This document shows positions 45,374 to 53,428 of a DNA stretch of 64,000 nt, piece by piece. The stretch comes from Rhodobacteraceae bacterium 63075 (GTDB taxonomy: Bacteria; Pseudomonadota; Alphaproteobacteria; Rhodobacterales; Rhodobacteraceae): NCBI GenBank assembly GCA_003417655.1, contig QVMW01000008.1, forward strand, positions 1-64,000, given 5' to 3'. The stretch's first letter is position 1, and each line of letters begins with the position of its first letter. Position numbers and translations under genes: made by a program. The notes beneath the pieces were generated by a model that was not told where the DNA came from, ran no database searches, and saw only the letters and a program-made list of their open reading frames with translations.

Positions 45374-46630
45374 TCAGACGTTGTCACGCCCCATGACGAA
45401 ATCCGCCCAGTCTTCCATCATCGCCCGCCGCTTCTCAATCATGTCGCTGCGCCGATAGGCTCGCTCGACTTCGCTGCCGACATTGTGCGCGAGCGCAATT
45501 TCGGCCGTTTCACGTGGGTAATCTGTGCGCTCGGCAGCCCAGTCCCGAAAGGTAGAGCGCAAGCCATGCGGCACGGCCGGGCGGCGCGATTGTGGATCGA
45601 GGAACCCTGCACGTCCTTCGTCGACCTCAGTGGCGTGCATTCTGCGCATCACTGCGGAGATTGTCATGTCGGACATCGGACCATCCTTGGGCGAGGGGAA
45701 GACATATTCGCACCCCATGTGCCTCGGAAGCCTCTTGAGTAAGTCCTCCGCCGCCGTAGAAAGTGGGACACGGTGTTCGCGACTTGCCTTCATGCGTTCG
45801 GCGGGAATGGTCCAGAGCCGCTGATTCAGATCAATTTCATCCCACATCGCACCGCGGACCTCGCCGGAGCGTGACGCTGTCAGGGTCAGGAACTCAAGAG
45901 CGCGCGCTGCCGTTCCATTGCGCGCTTGCAGCGCCTTAAACCAGTCAGCGGCCTGATCGAGGGCCACGGCTGGCTGCCCGCGTGACTTCTGGATCTTGCC
46001 AGGAGAGGGGAGAAGTTGTTGCAGATTGCCCTTCCAACGAGCTGGGTTCTCGCCCTCTCGAAAGCCCATGACCGACGACCAGTCCAGGACCGCTTCAATG
46101 CGTTGCCGCACACGTGAAGCTGTCTCGTTCTTCTCACTCCATATCGGCTTCAAGATCCGCAGGAGGTCATCAAGCACGATATTCGCGACTGCCTTGTTGC
46201 CGATCACGGGAAAGGCGTAAGTCGTAATTGTCGATTTCCACTGCTTGATGTGCTTCTGGTTCGAAAGCTCGCCCTCAATCTTCTCATCGAAGTAGCGCTG
46301 AAACGCCTCTGCGAACGTGGTGCGTTGCTGGGCTGCAATTGCGTGGGCTGCGCGCTCAGCTTGCCGTTCTTCAACGGGGTCGCGCCCCGCACGAATTTGT
46401 CGGCGCAGCTCCATCGCTTGCTCCCTCGCGTCAGCCAGAGACACTTCGGGGTAGGGGCCAAGGCCCATATAGCGCCGCTTGCCTCCAACCTTGGCGCAGA
46501 GTATCCAGGATCGAGCCCCGGCTTCCGTGATGCTGAGGTAGAGCCCAGTCGCGCCACCGACGTTATGACGACCTGGTTTGGTCAGGTTCTTGACCTGCGC
46601 TGCCTTCAGTTCTCTTGCGCGTTTCGGCAT
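45374..46630 (-). CDS. P4-type tyrosine integrase (DUF4102 N-terminus)
   Basis: 418 aa from the ATG at 46630 (MPKRARELKAAQVKNLTKPG). The DUF4102 arm-binding domain has GLYLSITEAGARSWILCAKV and RRYMGLGPYPEVSLADAREQ; the catalytic domain shows Arg in TASRSGEVRGAMWDE, HGLRSTFRDWAAE, ALAHNVGSEVERAYRRSD with the nucleophilic Tyr. P4-type integrases insert islands into tRNA or other conserved sites, but no tRNA is seen nearby. It defines the right end of the 38.9-46.7 kb element. Confidence 0.94.
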   Translation of the reverse strand: MPKRARELKAAQVKNLTKPGRHNVGGATGLYLSITEAGARSWILCAKVGGKRRYMGLGPYPEVSLADAREQAMELRRQIRAGRDPVEERQAERAAHAIAAQQRTTFAEAFQRYFDEKIEGELSNQKHIKQWKSTITTYAFPVIGNKAVANIVLDDLLRILKPIWSEKNETASRVRQRIEAVLDWSSVMGFREGENPARWKGNLQQLLPSPGKIQKSRGQPAVALDQAADWFKALQARNGTAARALEFLTLTASRSGEVRGAMWDEIDLNQRLWTIPAERMKASREHRVPLSTAAEDLLKRLPRHMGCEYVFPSPKDGPMSDMTISAVMRRMHATEVDEGRAGFLDPQSRRPAVPHGLRSTFRDWAAERTDYPRETAEIALAHNVGSEVERAYRRSDMIEKRRAMMEDWADFVMGRDNV

Positions 46631-47795
46631 CCTGTTACCATCATCCTTACCATCAACGTTTCCGCGACTTACTGCATGTCGATGCAAGTCGATGCAAGCC
46701 AAAAGTCATCTATCACATTGATAATACTATTATAAGTGCAGCAGATCGCAGCTGCCCAATAGCTATTGCAGCAGTAATTTGGCGGCCTTCGTCTCCGCCA
46801 TTTTCAAATTTTCTTCGACTTTCAGAAACCTAGTCGATAGGGCGAATCGGCCGGGTGGGTTTCGCGTCCGTTCCGCCATTTGCTTTCTGTACGCGGTCAC
46901 AGGTCGGTCTGGCCAGGCTGCCGTGGCTGAGTGCTCTGTCCCATCCGGGTTCTGATGGCTGGAACGTGGCGACACTGGCGCCGGGCTTGGGCCGCTCCCT
47001 GGGAAATGGACCGGTGCGGCGTGCGACGCCGGTGTGCCTGGATAGGTGCCTGATTTCTTTCGTGGTGCCGCGGAGCAGGACGGGTCAGTGCTACCGGGCG
47101 TTGGCGTCCACGATACGCAAACCGTGATCGCCCGAAACCGCTTCTTGCCGTGTCATCTCGAAGATAGCTTCAGGTCCCGCGGCGCAAGAAGGGGCTGCAT
47201 TGACGTTGTCATGGGATGCGATCCCGAGAAAATGTGCGACGAGATCCAGCGCTGCCCCGTCGTCATCAATCGCTACTAGCTGCATCATGCCTCCTGATTT
47301 CCGGTGTCCGCCCGAATCGCCTCCTGTTTCGCCGGGAATTGGGGTCGTTTTTTGTCCGATCGGAGGAATCTGCGCCCAAATTTTGACAAAATTGTCATTT
47401 GGCAGTCACATTTTTGCAGCCTGGCGCGGTGGCCTTCCCGGTTGGGACCGGGCGGTCTCATGCAGTCGAGATGGCCATGCGCTCATGAGGCAGAAACGTC
47501 TCGGATGCTTGCTTGTCCAAACTACAATTTGAGGTTGTGCCTGCCCGTGAGGCCATATTTCGTGACTGCGCCAAGGCCAGCTGACACCGCTGCTCCCCCC
47601 TGCATCACCGATTGCACATCACCTGTCGGCGCTATCTATGGGCATTCCGATATTTTCGTGCCTGGAAACATTCGGCACGATTCAGCTGCATTGTGGAAAA
47701 ATTCCTTGATAAATGAGCTTCGTCGCGTAACGTGTTGATAAACAATGAGGTCAAGCAACAAGGCCCACTCACTTGAAGCTTGGAGCAATCCTGAC
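46631..47795. other. 1.2-kb gap between integrase and methyltransferase
   Basis: No supportable gene. It contains a tandem 10-bp repeat GTCGATGCAA (46678-46687, 46688-46697) just upstream of the integrase, a likely recombinase or directionality-factor site; a 14-bp inverted repeat TGACAA-AA-TTGTCA (47384-47397); and two copies of TTGATAAA (47706 and 47735) shortly before the methyltransferase. The attachment site of the element is expected here but cannot be identified without its partner. Confidence 0.5.
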
Positions 47796-48593
47796 ATGCC
47801 GTCACTCACTCGTTCAGAGAGGGCGTCTCCCGCCCTTTTTGGCCAGTCTGAAAAGAAAGACCTGTCTGCGCGAGCCGACTGGAGCGCCTATGCAAGCGCC
47901 TACGACCTGCTGTCAGAGCACAACCCTGACTATAAGGCGCTGCTGCGGGATTTCGAGACATTCCTGACAACGATCGAGCCGCCGGAGCTGATCTATGATA
48001 TCGGCGGCGGCACGGGAAACTACACGCAGATCGCCGCCCGCTGCTGCCCCGACAGCGAAATTCGCCTCGTCGAGCCTGACGCGGGTATGACCGGCCTGGC
48101 GCAGGCCAAGCTGGCCGGTTTTGAAAACGTCTCCTACCAGACCTGCGGGCTGGAGGGTGTCGACGCAAAGGGAAAAGCCGACCTGGTCATCTGCGTTCAC
48201 GCGCTCTACGCGATGCCCTCGCAAGAACAAAGGCTCGGCGAGTTGCGCCGGCTGCTCCGTCCGGGCGGCTGGCTCTACCTGATCGATCTGGGCCGCTACA
48301 TGAACGTGGCTGACTGGCGCGGCTACCTGTTCAGGAGCTTGCGCGAAAAGCTCGGGCTGCTCGGTGCGCTGCGGGTTTTCTGGCAGGGGCGCGAGATCGC
48401 CAAGCAGAACACGAGTATCCTCAACGCCCAGAAGAAAGGCGTCTACTGGACGCATAGCGCGGAGGAGATGGCAGCGGCGGTGACCGATGCCGGATTCGAG
48501 ATCGTCAGGCAGGAGTCGGTTTATCGCGGCTACAGTGATCTGCTCGTCTGCCGTGCGGCGCCCTTGGAGCCGGGGCGGGAGGATCGATCATGA
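47796..48593 (+). CDS. SAM-dependent methyltransferase coupled to N-acyl amino acid synthase
   Basis: 265 aa from the ATG at 47796, where GGAG lies 10 nt upstream; an ATG at 47745 has no site. Motif I is LIYDIGGGTGNYTQIAARCC, then IRLVEPDAGM and VICVHALYAMPSQEQRL, with RRLLRPGGWLYLIDLGRY as post-motif. The C-terminal third (KQNTSILNAQKKGVYWTHS) is lipid- or small-molecule-type rather than rRNA-type. It overlaps the next gene by ATGA, so both are translated together. I infer that it methylates the product of the synthase, for example the free carboxylate. Confidence 0.85.
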   Translation: MPSLTRSERASPALFGQSEKKDLSARADWSAYASAYDLLSEHNPDYKALLRDFETFLTTIEPPELIYDIGGGTGNYTQIAARCCPDSEIRLVEPDAGMTGLAQAKLAGFENVSYQTCGLEGVDAKGKADLVICVHALYAMPSQEQRLGELRRLLRPGGWLYLIDLGRYMNVADWRGYLFRSLREKLGLLGALRVFWQGREIAKQNTSILNAQKKGVYWTHSAEEMAAAVTDAGFEIVRQESVYRGYSDLLVCRAAPLEPGREDRS

Positions 48594-49279
48594 AAGAGCA
48601 TGTCGTCGAGGCGCTCACGCATTCCCGCTACAGGGTTTTGACCGAGAGCCGGGATCTCGAGGAGATCTATCGTCTGCGCTACAAGTGCTATCGTGCTGAA
48701 GGTTCGATCGCCAAGAACGCGCGCGGGCTCATGACCGACGATTATGACGAGACCGAGAACTGCGTGCATGTCGGTGTCGAGATGGATGGAAAGATACTTG
48801 CGGCGATGCGGCTGCACCTGGTTTCCCGGCTTTGCCTCGTTTCGCCGACGCTGGAGGTCTTTCCCGAGATACTGGATGATCTGAAGCCCGGACAGACCAT
48901 TCTCGATCCGACCCGCTTCGTGACCGACCCCGAAGCCCGCGACAGGCGCGTGCCGCTGCACTTCCTGGCGTTGCGTGTCCCGTTTCTCGCCGCTATGTTC
49001 TACGACATCGACGTGGCGCTTGCCCCCGTGCGGGCCGAGCATACGGCGTTCTACCGTCGCTATCTGGGCTACGAGCCGGCGATGGAACCGCGCAGCTATC
49101 CGGGGCTGAAAAAACCGATCCAGCTTCTGACCGCCAATTTCCGAGAGCAGCGCGACGCGGTTCTCGAACGCACGCCGGTTTTCGGCCCACTCGAGGATTT
49201 CCCGAATGCGAGCATCGCGTTCCCGGACCTTTTCGGGGTCTATCCCGCCGCCAAGAAGGGCCGCTACAAGGCAGCCTGA
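48590..49279 (+). CDS. FeeM-like N-acyl amino acid synthase (GNAT/autoinducer-synthase fold)
   Basis: 229 aa. The N-terminal pattern YRVLTESRDLEEIYRLRYKC, followed by DDYDETENCVHVGVEMDGKI and AAMRLHLVSR, is the GNAT-type layout shared by acyl-homoserine-lactone synthases and FeeM N-acyl amino acid synthases. Next comes LDPTRFVTDPEARDRRVPLH and a C-terminal FYRRYLGYEPAMEPRSYPGL. Such enzymes transfer a fatty acyl group from acyl-ACP to an amino acid. LuxI hallmarks (the SRF/ExxR block) are not clear, so FeeM is the better call. Coupled to the upstream methyltransferase. Confidence 0.78.
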   Translation: MKEHVVEALTHSRYRVLTESRDLEEIYRLRYKCYRAEGSIAKNARGLMTDDYDETENCVHVGVEMDGKILAAMRLHLVSRLCLVSPTLEVFPEILDDLKPGQTILDPTRFVTDPEARDRRVPLHFLALRVPFLAAMFYDIDVALAPVRAEHTAFYRRYLGYEPAMEPRSYPGLKKPIQLLTANFREQRDAVLERTPVFGPLEDFPNASIAFPDLFGVYPAAKKGRYKAA

Positions 49280-49396
49280 GCAGGAAACGACACGAGGATC
49301 AGCCTGGTGCGCGGCTGCTCTCGGAGCTGAGATTTCGCAGCGGAAAGCCCAAGGAAAACCTGCACCCCGCCCGAGGAACGGCGGATTTTCGACATA

Positions 49397-49461
49397 TTTG
49401 TGCTTTAAGGGTTAAGCAAGTGTTTGTGCTTTGAGGGGTATTTCGTGCTCTAGAGGTTAAG
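49397..49461 (+). repeat. Three imperfect 18-20-bp direct repeats before the histidine kinase
   Basis: TTTGTGCTTTAAGGGTTAAG (49397-49416), TTTGTGCTTTGAGGGGTA (49423-49440) and TTCGTGCTCTAGAGGTTAAG (49442-49461). The consensus is TTYGTGCTYTRRRGGKTAAG. They lie in the 206-bp gap before the kinase start and look like operator sites for a multimeric regulator. Confidence 0.65.
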
Positions 49462-49485
49462 TGAGCGATCGCAGCAGAGGCTTTT

Positions 49486-50895
49486 ATGAAGAACCTCAAC
49501 AGGTACCGGGCTGACCGTCTGAACTGGTTCAGTGCGGACGGCCGTGAACAGCGGATCAGGGATTACCTGACCCTTGCCAATAGCCTCGTCTGGCAACGTC
49601 AGGCGAGCTTTTTCGCTGCGGCTGCGCTGGCGTCATTCTACTTCGATCCGGTCTCGGTCTTTGCCTGTTACGGGGTCGTCGTCCTGACGGAAATGCTCGA
49701 CCAGATCCTGAGCCGGCGGGCAGATGCCTGGGATGGTCAGGATCCGGTCGTGGGCCGGAAGATCCTCACGCGCATCTTCCTGAACACGATCGTCAGCGCG
49801 CTGGCGATCAGCGTCTTCATCATCAATATCGCGGTTCAGCAGACATCCGGTGGCCATTTCACACCGCTCTTCTTCCTCTTTTCCGCGTCGGTGTTCGCGG
49901 CGATGTACAACAGCCAGCTTATCGGCGTATTGCTTGTGCGCCTCTCGATCTACGGCTTTGCCTTTCTCTACATCGCGTTTCTCGACGTGATACGATATTC
50001 GCCGCCCATCAGCTCCCCGATATGGCTGGAATTCTTCACGATCATCTTCGTGCTCTACTTCATCATCGACATATCGGTGAAATTCTATCTCAGCTACCAG
50101 GACCGGCTGGAGCAGATGAAGCTGATCGAGGAGGAGAACGAGCGCACCAAGGCCGCCCTGGAGATCAAGACACAGTTCCTGTCCACGGTCAGCCACGAGC
50201 TGCGCACACCATTGACCTCGATCATCGGCTCGCTCGAGCTGGTCAATAACGGCGTCCTTGGCGAGGTGCCCGAGAAGGCCAGGCCCGTCCTCGGCATCGC
50301 GGCCAGGAATGGGCGACAGCTCGCCAACCTGATCAATGATCTGCTCGACTTGCAAAAGATCGAAACCGGCGAGATTGCGTTCCAGTTCGAACCAATCGAC
50401 GCGAACGACCTGGTGCAGGAGGCCGTGGAAGCCACCGCGGGGTATGCCGACAAGCTCGGCATCACGGTCTCGTTCGTGCCCTGCACGGAGCCCCCCCGGA
50501 TCACGGGAGACCGCAGCCGCCTGATCCAGGTGATGAACAACCTGCTGTCCAATGCCCTGAAGTTCTCCGATGACGGCGCAACGGTGCGCGTCAGCGTGGA
50601 AGCCCGGGACAGCCGCATCCTTATCGCGGTTGAGGACAGTGGAGTCGGGATACCGGAAGGCTCTGAGGACCGCGTCTTCGGCAAGTTCAGCCAGGTTGAT
50701 TCCTCGGATGTGCGCAAGGTCGGAGGAACCGGCCTTGGCCTCAACATCACCAAGCAGATCGTCGAGCGCCACAACGCGACCATCAATTACGTCAGCGAAC
50801 TGGGCGTAGGGTCGACCTTCTATCTCGAGTTTGCCCGTCAGGCAGACAAAGAGGACACCAGCGAGATCATTGAAACGGTCGCGCAGGTGGCGTGA
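49486..50895 (+). CDS. Membrane sensor histidine kinase with 5-6 TM N-terminus
   Basis: 469 aa. The N-terminal 200 residues contain about six hydrophobic segments with little periplasmic loop, so the input domain is mostly in the membrane. A linker coiled coil (LEQMKLIEEENERTKAALEI) leads to the H-box STVSHELRTPLTSIIG (His237), the N-box NNLLSNALKFSDDG, G1 VEDSGVGIP and G2 GGTGLGLNI. No receiver domain or response regulator is adjacent. A membrane-embedded sensor next to a lipid-signal synthase suggests detection of a hydrophobic ligand, an inference from context. Confidence 0.9.
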   Translation: MKNLNRYRADRLNWFSADGREQRIRDYLTLANSLVWQRQASFFAAAALASFYFDPVSVFACYGVVVLTEMLDQILSRRADAWDGQDPVVGRKILTRIFLNTIVSALAISVFIINIAVQQTSGGHFTPLFFLFSASVFAAMYNSQLIGVLLVRLSIYGFAFLYIAFLDVIRYSPPISSPIWLEFFTIIFVLYFIIDISVKFYLSYQDRLEQMKLIEEENERTKAALEIKTQFLSTVSHELRTPLTSIIGSLELVNNGVLGEVPEKARPVLGIAARNGRQLANLINDLLDLQKIETGEIAFQFEPIDANDLVQEAVEATAGYADKLGITVSFVPCTEPPRITGDRSRLIQVMNNLLSNALKFSDDGATVRVSVEARDSRILIAVEDSGVGIPEGSEDRVFGKFSQVDSSDVRKVGGTGLGLNITKQIVERHNATINYVSELGVGSTFYLEFARQADKEDTSEIIETVAQVA

Positions 50896-51006
50896 CGGGG
50901 AGATGCCCCGCCGGCCAAAGCGCGCCGCCTGGATGCCGGCGGCAGGTTTCGGGCGAAAGTGATGCCGGCTTGCCTGCCATCCTGGCCGTCCCGGCCCTCC
51001 GGCGGG

Positions 51007-53415
51007 CTATTCGGCAGCCAATGGGCGGGCGGTGGCAGATTGATCCTCGAAGGGTGCCCATTCCAGGTTTCCGCGATAGCGCCATGCCAGCTTGCCTTCA
51101 TCGTCCATGATGATCAGGTGAAGCCAGCCGTTGTCGAACAGCTCGCGCACGCCGGGATGGCGGCTGAGGATGTCCGACAAGGCCTCCTGCGGGGCTTCGA
51201 TGATCACCGACAGGCGCAGCGGGTCGTGCTGGTAGCTTTCACCGTCATGCACCGATTGCCATGGCAGGCCGGGGCGCGGCGCGCCGCCATTGCCCTCCAG
51301 AACACCGATGCCGCCCACGACGTTGTGCAGCAGCTTGTTGCCGCCTCCGAAGAGGGATGGCGTCACGGTCGAGCCATAATATTGCAGGCTGATCCAGCTG
51401 GCGACGACCACCGGGGCGGTCACGATCAGTTCAAGCACGCCGAACCCGTCATCCTGGCGCCAGTCGTAATTGTGCAGGAAGGACTGCCCGGACAGATCCA
51501 CACTGTTGGTCCGACCGCGCGGCGCGGCGATGAAGGCCCGGCATCCGGCCAGCCCCCATTCGGGACGGGTCTCGGCCCAGTCCTGCGCCCGGCGCGACAC
51601 GCGTGCCGCGCTGGCGGCTCGCGGCAGGCGCGGCGCGCGCTCGGCGCGGGCGAGGGCGCTGGCCGCGGCGAGCCACGCCTTGAGACGCGCGAGCGCGTCT
51701 GCCGGGGTGCCCCGGGGCAAGTCCTGCTCGAAGAGCGTGACTTCATCCGTTGTCGTGTTGTGAAGGGCGGGCAGGAAGGTCGTGTCCGAGGGGATATCGA
51801 CCCCGCCCTGGCGCAAGCCCTGCTGCACCTCTGCATCGTTCAGCAGAGAAGCCAGAAGCCGTGCATTCACGTCGCCCGCGTAGCCGCCGCAAGCGCCGCA
51901 TTGCAGCGCGCTTTCATGCGGGTTGTTGGTCACGTCCGCGCCGTGACCGGCCAGCAGGACGAGCGGCGCGAAATTGTCGGTCAGCGACATGGCCGACAGC
52001 ACCGATTTTGCCATGCCGACACGCGTTTCCAGGTCGAGCGAGGGCTCGAGGCCGGGGATGGGCTCGGCTTTGGCCTTGCCGCTGATCCCCAGCGAGTCCC
52101 GCAGCAGTTTTGCCGCGTAGAGCGGCCCCGCAGCCTCGACGAAGGCGAAGGATGAAACGGCGGCAAGCTTGAACCGCCCCCAGGCCCGCTTGGCCCGCGC
52201 GGCATAGCGGCGGGACAGGTCGGCCTCCCCGGGCTCGCTCGCCCGCGATGTCACCCCTGCCTGGAGCAGCACGGGGCCGCGCATTTCGCGCACATCCGAG
52301 CCCGCGGCCCTGTGCGCGCTGGCCAGCCCGAAGAAACCGGCGAAGCCGATCGTTTCTATGGCCCCGTCCTGCGCCTCGAGGGCGCGGCGGAACACTTCGG
52401 ACCGCACGTCGATGCAGAAGGCGGCCTGAACGTCCGGGCGCGCGCCGGTGCTGCGCGGCTTGCCTGCCTCGAGCCGGCCGGCCAGGGCGCGTTGCCCGCC
52501 GCGCTCGGATGCGTCCTGAAGCACTGCGTCGATGATATCATCCTGCGACGGGGTGACCGGGGCCCGGTGCGCTGCGACGACCTCGGCCCAACGCTCCGCG
52601 ATCTGATCCTCGTAGAGATCGAACAGGGCCTCGTCGAAGACCATCCGGATCGCCAGTAGTTCTGTCGTGGTGTCGTCCCGTTCGCCGTCCAGTTCGGCCT
52701 GCCAGAGCAGGTAGCGCCCGTATTGGGCCCAGCCTCCCAGCGTGATCAGCCACCTGTGGAAGGCCGTTGCGGCGGCGTCGGCATCCACGCCAAGGCGCTC
52801 AGAGGCCCGGCCGATTGAACGCCAGTGCGATCTGTTGGTTTCCGCGACGGTGGCGCAGAACCCCGTGAGGCCATGGATTTCGGGGGTCAGGTCGCGCGCG
52901 GCGAAATCCCGCCATGCGCTGAAGGCGCCGCCGGCGCCGGCTTGCTGCCAGAGCGCCTGTCCCTGGTCGAAATGCCCGGCGGCCCATGCGCCGATGCGCT
53001 CCTCGATGAGGCCGGGCCAGTCGATGCCTGACACGTCTGCCGCGAGTTCGGCCACGGTGGGCAGGGCCCGGGGCGCGGAGGGCTCTGTCTCCAGGGCCTG
53101 CATGATCTCTTGCAGGCTCGGTGCATCGCTGCCTGCACTGGTCGCCGCCAAGGCGTCCAGCAGGTCCGCCTGCGTAATGTCTTCCGCGCGCAGCTTCTCG
53201 GCCCAGTGCGCGCGCGCCGGGGTGATGCGCGCGCCGCCCACGCGCGCCAGCCGCGCGGCGGTCACTCGAAGGGGTTCGCCGGTCTGGCCGAGGAACGGGT
53301 TTACCGCGACATTCGCCGAGAGCGGAAAGAGCGGGGGAACGGCCTTGGCGGCGTCATTGGCCAAGGCGGCGAGTTCCAGCAGGGCGGCGGGGTAGGATTC
53401 AAGTTTTGCAAACAT
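51007..53415 (-). CDS. dabA: DabA, subunit of bicarbonate/CO2 uptake complex (DUF2309)
   Basis: 802 aa from the ATG at 53415. It has the putative zinc site of DabA in carbonic-anhydrase-like arrangement: Cys334 and Asp336 in FCIDVRSEVF, His491 in AGHGADVTNN, Cys506 in LQCGACGG. DabA is a membrane-associated, energy-coupled carbonic-anhydrase-like subunit that draws in inorganic carbon with DabB. The gene starts 13 bp after dabB and runs convergent with the histidine kinase. Confidence 0.95.
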   Translation of the reverse strand: MFAKLESYPAALLELAALANDAAKAVPPLFPLSANVAVNPFLGQTGEPLRVTAARLARVGGARITPARAHWAEKLRAEDITQADLLDALAATSAGSDAPSLQEIMQALETEPSAPRALPTVAELAADVSGIDWPGLIEERIGAWAAGHFDQGQALWQQAGAGGAFSAWRDFAARDLTPEIHGLTGFCATVAETNRSHWRSIGRASERLGVDADAAATAFHRWLITLGGWAQYGRYLLWQAELDGERDDTTTELLAIRMVFDEALFDLYEDQIAERWAEVVAAHRAPVTPSQDDIIDAVLQDASERGGQRALAGRLEAGKPRSTGARPDVQAAFCIDVRSEVFRRALEAQDGAIETIGFAGFFGLASAHRAAGSDVREMRGPVLLQAGVTSRASEPGEADLSRRYAARAKRAWGRFKLAAVSSFAFVEAAGPLYAAKLLRDSLGISGKAKAEPIPGLEPSLDLETRVGMAKSVLSAMSLTDNFAPLVLLAGHGADVTNNPHESALQCGACGGYAGDVNARLLASLLNDAEVQQGLRQGGVDIPSDTTFLPALHNTTTDEVTLFEQDLPRGTPADALARLKAWLAAASALARAERAPRLPRAASAARVSRRAQDWAETRPEWGLAGCRAFIAAPRGRTNSVDLSGQSFLHNYDWRQDDGFGVLELIVTAPVVVASWISLQYYGSTVTPSLFGGGNKLLHNVVGGIGVLEGNGGAPRPGLPWQSVHDGESYQHDPLRLSVIIEAPQEALSDILSRHPGVRELFDNGWLHLIIMDDEGKLAWRYRGNLEWAPFEDQSATARPLAAE

Positions 53416-53428
53416 GAGGCTGTTCCTT

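Noticed and set aside
47091-47288. 65-codon minus-strand frame in the 46.6-47.8 kb gap
   Set aside because: No ribosome site, no family and no coupling to neighbours.
46631-47795. tRNA gene as the attachment site of the P4-type integrase
   Set aside because: No cloverleaf or T-loop sequence (GGTTCRANTCC) was found near the integrase.
50959-52155. 398-codon open frame on + strand inside dabA
   Set aside because: Antisense to a well-supported DabA; low-complexity Arg/Gly/Ala composition typical of reverse frames in GC-rich genes.
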